Origin: Clostridiales bacterium
GTDB taxonomy: Bacteria; Bacillota; Clostridia; Oscillospirales; Acutalibacteraceae
NCBI GenBank assembly: GCA_024697575.1
Contig: JAILFM010000136.1
Location: 1-44,686, forward strand
DNA length: 44,686 nucleotides
Reading direction: 5' to 3'
Below the pieces are notes generated by a model. The model was not told the origin of the DNA. It saw nothing but the letters and a program-made list of their open reading frames with translations, and searched no databases. Both the position numbers and the translations under genes were made by a program. Within the stretch, counting starts at the first letter, position 1. Each line of letters opens with the position of its first letter. Shown here piece after piece: positions 1-11,000 of this stretch.

Positions 1-1
1 T

Positions 2-3000
2 CTCACCGTTGAAGCGGGAACCGAAAACGACACTATCCCCGCCGGCACATTGAAGTGCACACCGCTGACTGTCCTCACTCTTAAGGCGCAGTGGAGAGCG
101 AACGAATACGCGGTCACTCTCAACGCCAACGGTACGGACAATGCGGAAGGCTTCACAAAGAACGCCGTTTATGAAGAAGGCAAGACCGGCACCGTAACAT
201 TCAACGTAACCTATGACAAGACATATCTTGACGGTTACAAGACGATAGCGGACAGCGCTGAAGACCTGCCGACAGCTTACCTCACCGGCTACATCTTCGA
301 CGGCTGGTACACAATCAAAGACAGCGACATCACAACGAAGAATACTTCGGCTTCAGGCAACGACAACGCCAAGTACCTTGTCACGAAGGACACCTTCTAT
401 AACACCGTTAACGGCAAGACCTACGAAACCGGCAAGGCAGTCCCGAAGGCTCACACCCTCTACGCTCACTGGACGGCGATAACCTACACCGTTCACTACA
501 ACGCCAATGACGCGACCGGCGGCTCAACAGCCGACACGAAGCATCAGTATGACGTGAGCGAGGATATCAGAGACACCAAGGGTAACCTCAACGAAAACGG
601 CTTCGAGAGAATCTACACCGTTACCTACAATATCAACGACAGCACGCAGTCTAACGGCACAACGGCAGCGTCCTATGCGGCTCCTCTGAGCGCGGCTAAC
701 ACCACATCGACCTACACCTTCGAGGGCTGGTCGGCGTATGAGGCAAAGGATGTCAACACAGCGCACAGCGAATCCTGGAACCTCAGCAGCGCGGCGAACA
801 GCGGTTCTGTCTATCACAACAACCTGTCTTCAACGCAGGGCGCGACGGTTCAGATGTACGCAATGTGGGATTCGCACGAGATCACTCTGCCCACACCGAG
901 CAGAACGGGCTACACCTTCAAGGGCTGGTATACTGTCAAGTATTCGAGAACTCAGGCGGCTGCCCAGGCGAACTTCATCGGCAACGGCGGCGACACCTGG
1001 ACTCCGGAAGCGGACATCACCCTTTACGCCTACTGGACACCGGATACCTACGAAGTCACCCTTGACAGCGAGAACTATTCAACTCAGAGCTCAATGGTTG
1101 ACCACGCGGCTACCAATGCCGGCACCGTAAAGGTCACGGCAACCTATGACAGCCCGATGCCGGCGGCGACAATGCCCGCTAAGAGCGGCTACACCTTCAA
1201 TGGCTACTTCGTCACGAAGACAGCTGCTGCGGCGGCAAGCGCGGCGGATTACTACACGAACGCGAACATCAGCGGCGACCAGTATTACAACGCGAACGGC
1301 TCAAGCGCGAAGAACTGGGTCATCGCGAGCGACACGACTCTCTACGCGAAGTGGTCGAGGAACGAATACACCGTCACCTACAAGAACGCTGTTGCTCTTG
1401 ACGAAAACGGCAATGCGTTTGAAGGCGCGGTCATGCCGCAGGATGATGTGAGACTTGTCGCGAACGACGGCACACTTACAAACAACAACTCCTTCACAAA
1501 CGGAACGGGCTTCAGGTTCGATAATGAAAAGAACACGATTGAAGCGACGCTTCAGGCAAATCCGCTCGGCGGTACAACGGCGGCAACCTGGGAAGTTCCG
1601 TTCATACTCAGAAAGGCGCAGGCGAAGGGCTATGACTTTATCGGCTGGACACTGACGGCAACAGGCGGCAAGTTCAGAACCGGTATGGGCACAACGGCTG
1701 ATCCCTACAGAGAGCTTGACACCCTTGTTGTCAAGTACACGGGTGAAGATGCAATCGGCTTCTTCGACAAGGACGGTAACGCTGTTAACATCGATAACAA
1801 GACTCTTAACGATGTTCTTGAAACTGAGGGCAACAGCTACACACTTGAAAATGCGGCTTATATGTATATCCCCATCGGCTCCTACGGTCATGTGACGGCG
1901 AGCGCCATCTGGCAGGTCAAGGCGTGGGATGTGGTCTTCAACGTCAACACATCGGCTCTGACAGTCCACAACCCGCCGAAGACCCACAGCAACTGCCCGT
2001 ATGAGACGAACGGCTCCTACAGCGTAAGAGTGAGATATGACTACGCTGTACCCGCGGTCGGTAAGGCGACAAGCGGCGCAACCGAAAACACGGCGCTTGT
2101 GATGCCCACTTATGAGGGCTACACCTTCCTGGGCTACTTCACTCAGGCAACCGGCGGCACGAAGTATTACACCGCAGACGGCACACCGTGCCACGGCAAC
2201 AGCACCGACCACCCGCTGTGGAAAGAGTCTGAGACCACTCAGAACCTCTACGCTCACTGGCAGGAGAACACCTACGAAATAACCTACGCTCTTGACGGCG
2301 GCACATTGCCCGCAGGCGCGGCAGACGGCACGGGCGAAGGCAGCAAGGCTCAGTATTCAATCAGCAACACTGACTACACGTTGCCCGCGCCCACAAAGAC
2401 CGGCTACACCTTCGACTACTGGACCGTTGAGGACGAAGGAACATATTCGAACAGCAACTGGCGTGTATTTGACAATGTAAATTCCGTTGAAGGCAACCAG
2501 ATTGCTTCCGGCACAAATATGACCGGCAGGTTCGGCAACGTCACTCTCAAAGCCAACTGGCACATCAACCAGAGCACCTTGATTGTCAAGGTCGGCGGCG
2601 GCGAGACATGGACCTACACCGTGCCCGACAAGTCACAGATTCTCAAGGTGACCGGCTGGAGTGAGAGCGACACCTCGGTTTACAACGCCGAGACCGGCGT
2701 CATCACCGTCACCGGCGACGGCAGCGAACACAGCGTTGTCAGGATCACAGCTCCGTACGGAACGGTTCTTGACAACATCCCGGCACCTGCCAAGACCGGC
2801 TACAAGCTCAAGAACTTTACGCCTGACAACACCAATACCGACACCTCCGTCGGCGGCGTGTTCACACAGGGCAGCACCACCGAGACAAGGCACAGAGCCA
2901 CAGCCGATATCGAAAACAGCGAGGATAAACGCGAGACTGAGACCATCAATGTCTTCACCTTCGGTTCCTACACCTTCGGCGCCATCGACGGCGAGTCGTT

Positions 3001-6000
3001 CACAATCAGCACCTACGGCTCAGGCAACTGGAACGCGATAACGTATCAGGTTGTGTTTGAAGGCACTCAGAAGGATACCGGCGAAATGGTCAACGAGACG
3101 CAGAAAGCCGCGAACGAACCCAAGAACGTCTGGTGGCTCAAGTACGGCGAAAACAGCGATCTTCCCGCCAACGCCTTCTCGAAGGCAGGCTATGACTTCG
3201 TCGGCTGGACGAGCGCGCTGTTCAACTGGCAGAAGGATAAGCTCTATTCCGACAGCGGCAATACTCAGGAAATTGAGCAGCTTATCTGGCGTCAGGGCGT
3301 CGCAATGGCAGACGGCAGAGACAGCGGCGGCAATACCGTTAAGGTTCAGAAGTTCACTGCGAGAACCGTCAACTACTATCTCGACGGCCATTCAGTCCGC
3401 AACCTTGCGACTGAGCAGAACGACGCTGTCACCCTTTACGCCATCTGGAAAGCGAGACAGTACACGATTACCGTTAACAGAATGAACGGTAAGATCGGTA
3501 CCGATCCCAACACGATGGGCAATATCGACCCGGCAGTGTTCACACTCACCGGCTACTACGATGAAGACCTGAGCACCTTCGAGTTCAAGCTCAGGTACAC
3601 GACCGGCGGCTCAACATATGAGACAAGCAATGTCAACAGCAACGGTCTGCCGCAGGGCGACAGCACCGGCAAATATGTTGAATTCACGGTTTACAGAAAC
3701 TCCTGGTTTGCGGGTTCATCAACAAAGGCTTATCTGAGCCGTTCCGGCTACTCCTTCAAGGGTTGGAGCTCAATCGAGGAAGAGCCGAGGCTTGAGACAG
3801 CGTTTGACCAGACAAAGACCCTGACAAATTCGGTTCGCTTCTCAAGAAGCAGCGTCCAGTTCAGCGAAGTTGACGGCAGCGCGAGCACCGCGACCATCTA
3901 CGCACGCTGGTCACCGAACACCTACAAGGTAACCTTCGATCTGAACAAGCCCGAAAACGCAAGCAATGACATTTCAGCCGCCTTCACTGCAAACTTTGAC
4001 GCAAGGCAGACGGCCAATGACAGACCCAAACCCACCTACCGCCTTGTTAAAGACGGCGATGAGAAGAACATCAGCTACGAGCTTGAAGGCTGCTACTCCG
4101 GCGACACCTACAAGGTGATAACAGACACGCCCGCCCTTAAGGGCTGGACCTTCGTGGGCTGGAACACCGAGAAGAACGGCTCCGGCGAGTGGTACGACGG
4201 TTCGTCGACGGTGAAGCATTACATTGACGATAAGGGCAACGAATACTCCGAGGATGAACTTGACATCCTCACCGTCGCGGGCGGCGCAAACACCTATTAC
4301 AGAAAGTCAACGCAACTCACAAGGATAGGTTCAACCGCTTATTACCATGACGGCGTGTTCAAATACACCGGCAGCGAAATCGTATCTGTTCACGGCAGGA
4401 CGTATAAGAAGGGTTCCGACATCAACATCGTCACCGTCACTGAGAACGCAAAGAAAACATTCAAGTATGAAGGCGACCAGGCCGGTCAGGCGCATAACCT
4501 CTACGCTCAGTGGCGCGCCTCAAGCTACACCGTGGCTTACATCGGCGGCAGCGAGACAGGCAGCAACACTTATGAATACACTCCGGCAGCTTACAGGTCG
4601 AACGGCGAGCTTATCGGCAACGTCAAGCAGTACAGAATCGAAACCGGCTTTGACGATGAAGGCTATCTGTATGAAAACAGAATCGAAACAGCCTACGCTC
4701 CCTACACCCAGACCTTCACCTATGACACTGCGCAGGAGATGACAGCGAACCTTTATACGCTTGAAAACGGCGACGAGCACTGGTTCCTGAGCAGCTGGAA
4801 GTTCTTCAACGAGAGCGGCTCAAAGGACTATGTCGGCGGTTCCGAAATAGCGGACGGTATTGTTGACGGCGACGGCAAGACTATCAAAGTCTACGCAGTC
4901 TGGGCGCTTCTGAGAATCAGCAGCAAGAAGGGCACATACGACTTCGGCGCGGCGGCGGCTTTCAAGGTTGTTGATATCGCGGCGCATGAAAATGCGGAAG
5001 GCGTCAGCGTCGGTGCGGACAGCGTACCTTCGAATGCGGTTCTTACCTTCGGTCCCGCGCTCTCGGTCGACGGCAACGTCAACACCGTGAGCACAAAGAG
5101 CAATCTTGAAACAACCGACTTCAGCGGCAGCGGATACAAAGTGGTTGAAGTGAAGCTGAGCGACATAAGCTCGAGCCAGACGATAATCGACCGCATCGCA
5201 AACTTCATACCCGGCAGCGGCTGCAGCGGTGTTCAGACCTTCTATTACGAGCTGTATTACGACGGTCAGTATATCTGCGAAAAAGTTGTTATGTACCCGA
5301 GAAACGTTGTTCTTTATGAGGATGACTCCTTCAGCGAAGGCGACTCCGTATTCAACGACGGTCACAACAACGGCGCCGGCTGGTACAAGCAGGGCGAAGG
5401 CAAGATAACGACCAACAGCGAAATCAGCACGGTATTCGGCTACTCCAGCGCTCTTGACCCGTATAAGCTCAGAAACAGCGCGGATCCGAGCACGAAAGCT
5501 CTTGCCAAACTTTACGAAGCGGGCACATTCAGCGGTTCGGTTGTCACAAAGACGATTCTGACGCCTCAGGTTCCCGTCTCGACAACAAGAGAGTTTGAGT
5601 TCACCGGCAGAGGCTTCGACCTTGTGTCAGCCTGCGGCAGCAACAACGCGGCGCTTGTCATCTACGTATGGCAGAAGGACGGCGACAACTATAACCCGAT
5701 AGCCATAACAACGGTTGACACCTACACCGGCAGCGGCAACGAGCTGCTTGTCAACGGTCTTGAGACTCAGGTTCCCGTATATCACTTTATGGCGAGTGAA
5801 GAGGCAACGTACCTTGTTCAGGTTTACGCGGTATTCCTTGACGAGGGCGGCGCAAATGTCAACTCCGCCGGCGAAAAAGACATCCGCTCATCCGTCATTA
5901 CTCAGCTTGAGGACTACGGTCTGTATGTTGAAGATGAGATCTTCGATATGAAGTGGATGGATGAAAACTCAGTCCTTAACGGCGGCACCGGCAGAGCACA

Positions 6001-7162
6001 GGCTCAGGATGACGACGAGGTTCTCAGCGGCGGGGCGACGGTAATGCTCGGCTACATCGACGGCATCAGAGTTTATGACCCGTCACTCGGCGACAAGAAC
6101 GAAGAGAGCGTTTATCTTGCAAGCGAGCTCAACGCAGAGTTCTACAACATAATGCAGTACTCGCTTGAGGGCGAAGGGTACAGATACGACGACGGCGATC
6201 TTGAATACAAGTTCGAACCGAACGAAGTTTACCTGAAGCAGAACGGCAAGACGGCGTTCAAGGTTCTCGGCCTTAACGGCGATGTGGGTGAAAAGGTTAT
6301 GGTTTCACTCAGAGCGGTTCAAGGAGCCGGCAAGGTTGAAATCTACGGCAAGGATATGAGCAACAAGCTCACAATCGAGAGTGTTGAGCACGCGACCGAA
6401 ATGTACTATGACATTTCCGGCTATCTCAACGGTACGAACGGCTATGTGGTGATTCAGAACATCGGCACCGGCATTGTTGCCGTGGGCAATGTCAAGATAA
6501 CAAGCGAGACCAATTCCGGCGCGCGCATTGGCTACCTTGACGAGGACGATGCGGACGACATCAACTCCGCCTGGAACGCCATGGCTTCGGTACCCTCAAC
6601 AGAGTATCAGTACTCGTTCGAGGCTATCAACGAGCCTAAAGAGATTGAACTGAGCCGCGTGATAATCACACCGGATCCGGGCGATAACAACGATAACCCG
6701 GGCGGCAATAACGACAACCCCGGCGGTAACAACGATAATCCGGGCGGCAACGATGATCCCGGTAATAACGACACTCCGACCGGCGACACTCCGAAACCGG
6801 CGTCCGTAAGACTTAAGGGCAACAACCGCAAGGACACCACACTTGACTACAAGACGACCATTACCTTCCATGCAGATGTAAAGAATGCCTTCGGTATTGT
6901 CTGGTACATCAATATCGGTGACAAGACTTATTCATCCGATAAGCTTGACCCGAGCAAGTTCACCGTCGGCAAGGACGGCAGCCTGACAGTCAAGAACGTG
7001 AAGGAAGACTTCTCGGTTTACTTCACCGCGAAGGATTCAGCCGGCAAATCCGCAGCTTCACAGACACTCAGCTTCAAGGTTAAGAACAACTTCTTCGCGA
7101 AGCTTGTGGCGTTCTTCAGGACCCTGTTCGGCAGCGGCAAAACGGTCGACTGGACCGACTGA
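2..7162 (+). CDS. Giant InlB-repeat surface protein, 5' end outside window
   Basis: The frame is open from base 2, so this is the C-terminal 2386 residues of a longer protein; the TTG at 50 is not a credible start. About 12 degenerate repeats run to roughly residue 1635, each with a 'GYxFxGW' strand followed by 'LYAxW' and then 'YTVTY'-like residues. This is the Listeria-Bacteroides / InlB B-repeat family (Flg_new type), a beta-grasp-like surface module. A non-repeat region follows, then a Pro-Gly-Asn-Asp linker (three PGGNNDN-type units near residue 2224), an Ig-like domain (about 2263-2360), and an aromatic amphipathic tail with FFRTLF. No LPXTG motif is seen. Codons are strongly biased to AAC, GGC and ACC, more than in most neighbours, suggesting high expression. 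Adhesion or a cell-wall role is inferred from the family; the ligand is unknown. Confidence 0.85.
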   Translation, partial: LTVEAGTENDTIPAGTLKCTPLTVLTLKAQWRANEYAVTLNANGTDNAEGFTKNAVYEEGKTGTVTFNVTYDKTYLDGYKTIADSAEDLPTAYLTGYIFDGWYTIKDSDITTKNTSASGNDNAKYLVTKDTFYNTVNGKTYETGKAVPKAHTLYAHWTAITYTVHYNANDATGGSTADTKHQYDVSEDIRDTKGNLNENGFERIYTVTYNINDSTQSNGTTAASYAAPLSAANTTSTYTFEGWSAYEAKDVNTAHSESWNLSSAANSGSVYHNNLSSTQGATVQMYAMWDSHEITLPTPSRTGYTFKGWYTVKYSRTQAAAQANFIGNGGDTWTPEADITLYAYWTPDTYEVTLDSENYSTQSSMVDHAATNAGTVKVTATYDSPMPAATMPAKSGYTFNGYFVTKTAAAAASAADYYTNANISGDQYYNANGSSAKNWVIASDTTLYAKWSRNEYTVTYKNAVALDENGNAFEGAVMPQDDVRLVANDGTLTNNNSFTNGTGFRFDNEKNTIEATLQANPLGGTTAATWEVPFILRKAQAKGYDFIGWTLTATGGKFRTGMGTTADPYRELDTLVVKYTGEDAIGFFDKDGNAVNIDNKTLNDVLETEGNSYTLENAAYMYIPIGSYGHVTASAIWQVKAWDVVFNVNTSALTVHNPPKTHSNCPYETNGSYSVRVRYDYAVPAVGKATSGATENTALVMPTYEGYTFLGYFTQATGGTKYYTADGTPCHGNSTDHPLWKESETTQNLYAHWQENTYEITYALDGGTLPAGAADGTGEGSKAQYSISNTDYTLPAPTKTGYTFDYWTVEDEGTYSNSNWRVFDNVNSVEGNQIASGTNMTGRFGNVTLKANWHINQSTLIVKVGGGETWTYTVPDKSQILKVTGWSESDTSVYNAETGVITVTGDGSEHSVVRITAPYGTVLDNIPAPAKTGYKLKNFTPDNTNTDTSVGGVFTQGSTTETRHRATADIENSEDKRETETINVFTFGSYTFGAIDGESFTISTYGSGNWNAITYQVVFEGTQKDTGEMVNETQKAANEPKNVWWLKYGENSDLPANAFSKAGYDFVGWTSALFNWQKDKLYSDSGNTQEIEQLIWRQGVAMADGRDSGGNTVKVQKFTARTVNYYLDGHSVRNLATEQNDAVTLYAIWKARQYTITVNRMNGKIGTDPNTMGNIDPAVFTLTGYYDEDLSTFEFKLRYTTGGSTYETSNVNSNGLPQGDSTGKYVEFTVYRNSWFAGSSTKAYLSRSGYSFKGWSSIEEEPRLETAFDQTKTLTNSVRFSRSSVQFSEVDGSASTATIYARWSPNTYKVTFDLNKPENASNDISAAFTANFDARQTANDRPKPTYRLVKDGDEKNISYELEGCYSGDTYKVITDTPALKGWTFVGWNTEKNGSGEWYDGSSTVKHYIDDKGNEYSEDELDILTVAGGANTYYRKSTQLTRIGSTAYYHDGVFKYTGSEIVSVHGRTYKKGSDINIVTVTENAKKTFKYEGDQAGQAHNLYAQWRASSYTVAYIGGSETGSNTYEYTPAAYRSNGELIGNVKQYRIETGFDDEGYLYENRIETAYAPYTQTFTYDTAQEMTANLYTLENGDEHWFLSSWKFFNESGSKDYVGGSEIADGIVDGDGKTIKVYAVWALLRISSKKGTYDFGAAAAFKVVDIAAHENAEGVSVGADSVPSNAVLTFGPALSVDGNVNTVSTKSNLETTDFSGSGYKVVEVKLSDISSSQTIIDRIANFIPGSGCSGVQTFYYELYYDGQYICEKVVMYPRNVVLYEDDSFSEGDSVFNDGHNNGAGWYKQGEGKITTNSEISTVFGYSSALDPYKLRNSADPSTKALAKLYEAGTFSGSVVTKTILTPQVPVSTTREFEFTGRGFDLVSACGSNNAALVIYVWQKDGDNYNPIAITTVDTYTGSGNELLVNGLETQVPVYHFMASEEATYLVQVYAVFLDEGGANVNSAGEKDIRSSVITQLEDYGLYVEDEIFDMKWMDENSVLNGGTGRAQAQDDDEVLSGGATVMLGYIDGIRVYDPSLGDKNEESVYLASELNAEFYNIMQYSLEGEGYRYDDGDLEYKFEPNEVYLKQNGKTAFKVLGLNGDVGEKVMVSLRAVQGAGKVEIYGKDMSNKLTIESVEHATEMYYDISGYLNGTNGYVVIQNIGTGIVAVGNVKITSETNSGARIGYLDEDDADDINSAWNAMASVPSTEYQYSFEAINEPKEIELSRVIITPDPGDNNDNPGGNNDNPGGNNDNPGGNDDPGNNDTPTGDTPKPASVRLKGNNRKDTTLDYKTTITFHADVKNAFGIVWYINIGDKTYSSDKLDPSKFTVGKDGSLTVKNVKEDFSVYFTAKDSAGKSAASQTLSFKVKNNFFAKLVAFFRTLFGSGKTVDWTD
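6673..6773 (+). repeat. Short tandem repeats encoding Pro-Gly-Asn-Asp linker
   Basis: In-frame imperfect 21-base units encode PGGNNDN three times and then a shortened PGGNDDPGNND. They form a flexible linker between the body of the giant surface protein and its C-terminal Ig-like domain. Third-position differences between units show the repeat is not a very recent expansion. Confidence 0.8.
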
Positions 7163-7177
7163 TAATCAACTGACGGT

Positions 7178-7208
7178 TTTCCTCCCTCCCTTTGAGGGGG
7201 GGAGGGAA
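7178..7208 (+). terminator. Strong hairpin after giant surface gene
   Basis: A 13-bp stem (7178-7190 with 7196-7208, two G-U pairs, 5-base loop) lies 16 bases past the stop codon. The stem is C/T-rich on one side and G-rich on the other. No U tract follows, so it may be an atypical terminator or an mRNA 3'-end stabiliser. Confidence 0.45.
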
Positions 7209-7273
7209 GCCGAAGACAGACGGCGGGGAATCCTCAGCCGGACTGTAATTAAAATTAGATGTGGAGAAAAAAT

Positions 7274-7819
7274 ATGAAAAAATTTGTTTGCCCCGTATGC
7301 GGCTATGTTCACGAAGGTGATTCCGCGCCCGAAAAATGCCCCCAGTGCGGTGTTCCCGGTTCAAAGTTCACCGAGATGAAGGATGAAAATCTCACCTGGG
7401 CTGCCGAACATGTTGTCGGCGTAGCCAAGGGCGTTGACCCCGCGATTATTGAAGGGTTAAGAGCTAACTTCAACGGTGAATGCAGTGAGGTCGGCATGTA
7501 TCTTGCAATGGCAAGGGTTGCCTACCGCGAAGGGTACCCCGAAATCGGTTTATATTGGGAAAAAGCCGCTTTTGAAGAGGCGGAGCACGCTGCCAAATTT
7601 GCCGAGCTTCTCGGCGAGGTTGTTACGGACAGCACAAAGAAGAACCTTGAAATGAGAGTTGAGGCTGAAAACGGCGCCACCGCCGGTAAAACCGAGCTTG
7701 CGAAGCTTGCCAAGGCTCAGGGCCTTGACGCTATTCATGACACCGTTCATGAAATGGCGCGCGACGAAGCAAGGCACGGCAAAGCGCTCAAAGGTCTTCT
7801 TGACAGATATTTCGGTTAA
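7274..7819 (+). CDS. Reverse rubrerythrin (N-terminal rubredoxin, NADH peroxidase type)
   Basis: Protein of 181 residues. Residues 1-35 form a rubredoxin domain with two Cys pairs, CPVCGY near residue 6 and CPQCGV near 23. The rest is a ferritin-like four-helix domain with di-iron ligand motifs (GECSE, EEAEH, AENGA, DEARHG). This domain order is the reverse of classical rubrerythrin and matches the 'reverse rubrerythrin' / NADH peroxidase of Clostridium, which is of similar length and reduces hydrogen peroxide in the cytoplasm of strict anaerobes. The start at 7274 is preferred over the in-frame ATG at 7259 because GGAG at 7263-7266 sits 7 bases before it, and the family normally begins MKKxVCxVC. 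The gene is followed by its own terminator, so it is probably monocistronic. Confidence 0.93.
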   Translation: MKKFVCPVCGYVHEGDSAPEKCPQCGVPGSKFTEMKDENLTWAAEHVVGVAKGVDPAIIEGLRANFNGECSEVGMYLAMARVAYREGYPEIGLYWEKAAFEEAEHAAKFAELLGEVVTDSTKKNLEMRVEAENGATAGKTELAKLAKAQGLDAIHDTVHEMARDEARHGKALKGLLDRYFG

Positions 7820-7871
7820 AAACAATATCATGGGCTGTCGCATTTAAGCGAAAAACAAACAGAAGCCAAAA

Positions 7872-7905
7872 AGGCTCGCGGGGTTATGAAAAACTCCGCG
7901 GGCCT
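7872..7905 (+). terminator. Terminator after reverse rubrerythrin
   Basis: A 14-bp stem (7872-7885 with 7892-7905, two G-U pairs, 6-base loop) is followed by a T-rich stretch. It lies about 50 bases after the stop codon, which fits intrinsic termination. Confidence 0.75.
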
Positions 7906-7920
7906 TTGATTTTGCTCTCT

Positions 7921-7947
7921 CAAGACAGGGGACGGTTCTCTGCCTTG
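7921..7947. repeat. REP-like short palindrome with GGGGACGGTTCTC core
   Basis: The arms CAAGACA and TGCCTTG (one mismatch) enclose a GGGGACGGTTCTC core. Similar palindromes recur in clostridial genomes, in my recollection sometimes near REP-associated transposase genes. Only one copy was noticed here and no transposase is present, so the assignment is by motif memory. Confidence 0.4.
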
Positions 7948-7957
7948 CTTTTTTCTC

Positions 7958-7986
7958 TTGACAAATTTTTGCTTTATTAATATTAT
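7958..7986 (+). promoter_or_regulatory. Sigma-A-type promoter for vWA protein
   Basis: TTGACA at 7958-7963, a 17-base spacer, and TATTAT at 7981-7986. It lies about 70 bases upstream of the start, which has a strong GGGAGG ribosome site at 8041-8046. Confidence 0.75.
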
Positions 7987-8053
7987 ATATATTGGATAAA
8001 ACTATACGAAACGTTCAAACAACAGTTTAAATCTATTTCCGGGAGGTATCGCT

Positions 8054-11000
8054 ATGAAAAGAACAAAGAGCGCCGTAAGCATTCTTTTAGCTTTTTTGAT
8101 GCTTTTAAGCTGCGCCGGCACGGTTATGCCCGCCTTCGCTCTTGGTGAAGACGATAAGCTTACAAGCGTTGACGCGGCGGTTGAAACACTCAGGGGCGGC
8201 AAATGCCCGCCGAAACAGATGTATTCATCGGAGGGAGATCAGAACACATACACAGCCGAGGCCATTTGCTGGTACGATACCGAGGGCAACGAGCTGAGCG
8301 ATGACTTTGTCTTCACCCTTGACAATGATTACTGCCTTTTGTATTCCGCTACGGCGACCGGTTACCATTATTTTGACATTAATGACCTGCCGGAAAGCTA
8401 TGTCAACGGCATCAGAGCGGTCCCTCTGGGCGATAAGGATGCCGGCCTTCCGGCATGGCTTAACACCGAGGGCTATGAAGGTAATGACAGGACTCAGTAT
8501 TATTTGGTAACATTAACAGCGTTTGACGACGGTGTTATCGATATGTTCAAGGTAACAATCGATGCTCGCGAGGGCTACACCGGCATGGACTACGATAAAC
8601 TCATCACCTTAAGCGGCGCGCCCACACAGCTGAGCGACAAAATGCAGTTAAACGGCGTTATTATCAAAAACCTTTCAAACCCCGACGACACGAGCGGCGT
8701 TATGAAGGTCGGCGATACCTACAGCATTGAGTTTGACGTTGAAGCGAGCGAAGGGTACAGGTTTTCACCCTACGGCACGGTGGTGACTGAGGGCTGCATC
8801 TACATCAGCGCCCAGTGGTCGCTGAACACAGAAGACCCCGAAAATGTATATGTCTATATCGCGTGCGAAGCGTGGAGCGAAGTTAATGACAGCGAAGAGG
8901 GCGAAGCGGACCTTATAACCGGCAAAACCGTTGATTTTGCCGACGGCACTGCGGCTGTCACACTTTCGGCTTTTTGCGAAAAGATGAACGCGAGGGTTAA
9001 GTACAGTTCGGAACCTGTTGACATAGTGTTGCTTATAGATACGTCAAGGTCGATGATACTGTATAATATGGCAAACAACAAGACCCGTCTTCAGGTGCTC
9101 AAGGACACCGCGACAGGTTTTATTGACAATGTAAGCGAGCGCGCGGGAACGAGCGGAGCAAACCACAGAATGGCAATAGTGACATTCAGCTCCTCCGCCA
9201 AGAGGATGACCGGGTCCTCAAACAGCACCGCGTTTGTCGACGCCCGGAGCGAAAGCTCATCACTTAAAAGCATTATCAATAATCTCAGAGGCGACGGCGG
9301 CACAAGGGCGGACTACGGCTTTGATACCGTTCAGAGTATCCTCGCCGCCAATAACGACGGGCGCAAAAAGGTTGTCGTGTTCTTAACCGATGGTGTTCCG
9401 ACAACAAGCTCCGAATTCAACGAATCCGTTGCCAACAGCGCAATAGCTATTGCAAACAACCTCAAAAACACTTACCTTGCCGATATTTACGCTGTCGGTA
9501 TCAGCGTTGACGCAAACCCCAGGGCGCAGATAGTTGAAAATCCGAGGGCCGAAGAAGACAAGATGAATATGTTTATGCACTTTGTTTCTTCAAACTATCC
9601 TCAGGCAACCCAGATGCGTTCCGGCGGCGAACAGAAGAGTGACGGATATTTTATCACAACCGAGGATGAAGAAAGGCTCTCCGAAATCTTCAGCGGAATT
9701 ATCAGCGAGCAGCTTTCGGGCGTTATCAGATTTGAGGACCTTACTTTCTGCGATAAGATTTCAAAATATTTCACCCTCACCGCAGAGCAGGAGGCAGCGC
9801 TGCGCGGGGACCTTGTTGAAAGATACGGCTTAACAAATGACGATATTATAATCACAAGAAACAGCGACGGCACGACGGATATTGAAATTCATCACCTCTC
9901 GCCCAAGCGTGTTTATGAAAACGGAATGCACACGGGCTATGAAATCAAGGTTAACTTTAACGTAACCGGGAATGAAAATATGATGAATCCCGGCTCATAT
10001 CCCGTGACAGTAGCCCCCGAGGGCAAGGTGAAGACAAGCGACGGTCAGACAGCGGCATATTTTGAAACACCGGATGCCGTAACGGTTTCCGGCTCAAGGG
10101 CAATTGTAAAGTACATCATCGGTGAAACGGTCTATAAAATCAAAGACACTGCCATCGGCGAAGCCGTAACAGCGCCCGACACTGAAACTATTCTCTGGGA
10201 TATTGAAGAAAATCAGACTGTAACCTCCGCCGTGACAACGGTCACAGGGCATTTCACCGGCGACACTCACACGGTCACTCTGCATATCGGCGACGATACA
10301 GATATCAGTGAGTATTACGAGGGTCAGATTATTGTTGTGCCCGAGGTAGGCGAGATTGAAGGTTATCTCTTTGCCGGATGGGATATTTTGATCCCCGCCG
10401 TTATGGGCAAAGAGGATGTTGAGGCAACGGCGGCTTTAATCCCCCATACGCACTCATTTGAAGTTACTTCAATCACGGGTGACTGTGAAAGCGGCATGAC
10501 AACGGTTGAAACCTGCGCCGGCTGCGGCAAAACAAAAACTTCGTTTACCGAGCCGTCAACTCACCAATACACTGCCCACATAACAAGCGACAGCGGTGAA
10601 CATTCAAAAGCAAGCATAGTCTGCACAAAGTGCGGCAAGGTTTATCAGGAAGAGACCACAATCAACTACAAGGCGGCTTCAAGTATTTTCACGGGCGTCA
10701 GCCGTATGATAGACATTACAATGACGGAAGACGATGTGTCGATTCAACCCGACGGCACAATCACCGTTAAGGTTGCGCTTGATCCGTCTCTTGCGAATAA
10801 ACTGTTTATCTATGTATACCGCATAAATGAGGACGGCTCAAAAACAAGGGTTGACTGCGAAAAGAAAGACGGTATGCTCTACCTCTACCTTGACCATTTC
10901 AGCCTTTACCTTCTGTGCGATGAGGAGAGTACGGACAACCTGCCCGGTTATGAAGAAGTGGCGCAGGCTGTAAGCAACTACAGAGAGGTTATAATAAACG

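Noticed and set aside
1301-2257. 318-codon minus-strand ORF inside the giant surface gene
   Set aside because: It lies antisense to strongly biased, repeat-structured coding sequence; its translation is low-complexity and resembles no known fold. It is a by-product of the codon bias, as are the other long antisense frames at 4820-5365, 3020-3391 and 524-817.
2-4905. DNA-level tandem repeat array or CRISPR in the repeat protein region
   Set aside because: The periodicity is at protein level only. The units vary in length and sequence, with no identical direct repeats of 20-40 bases separated by spacers.
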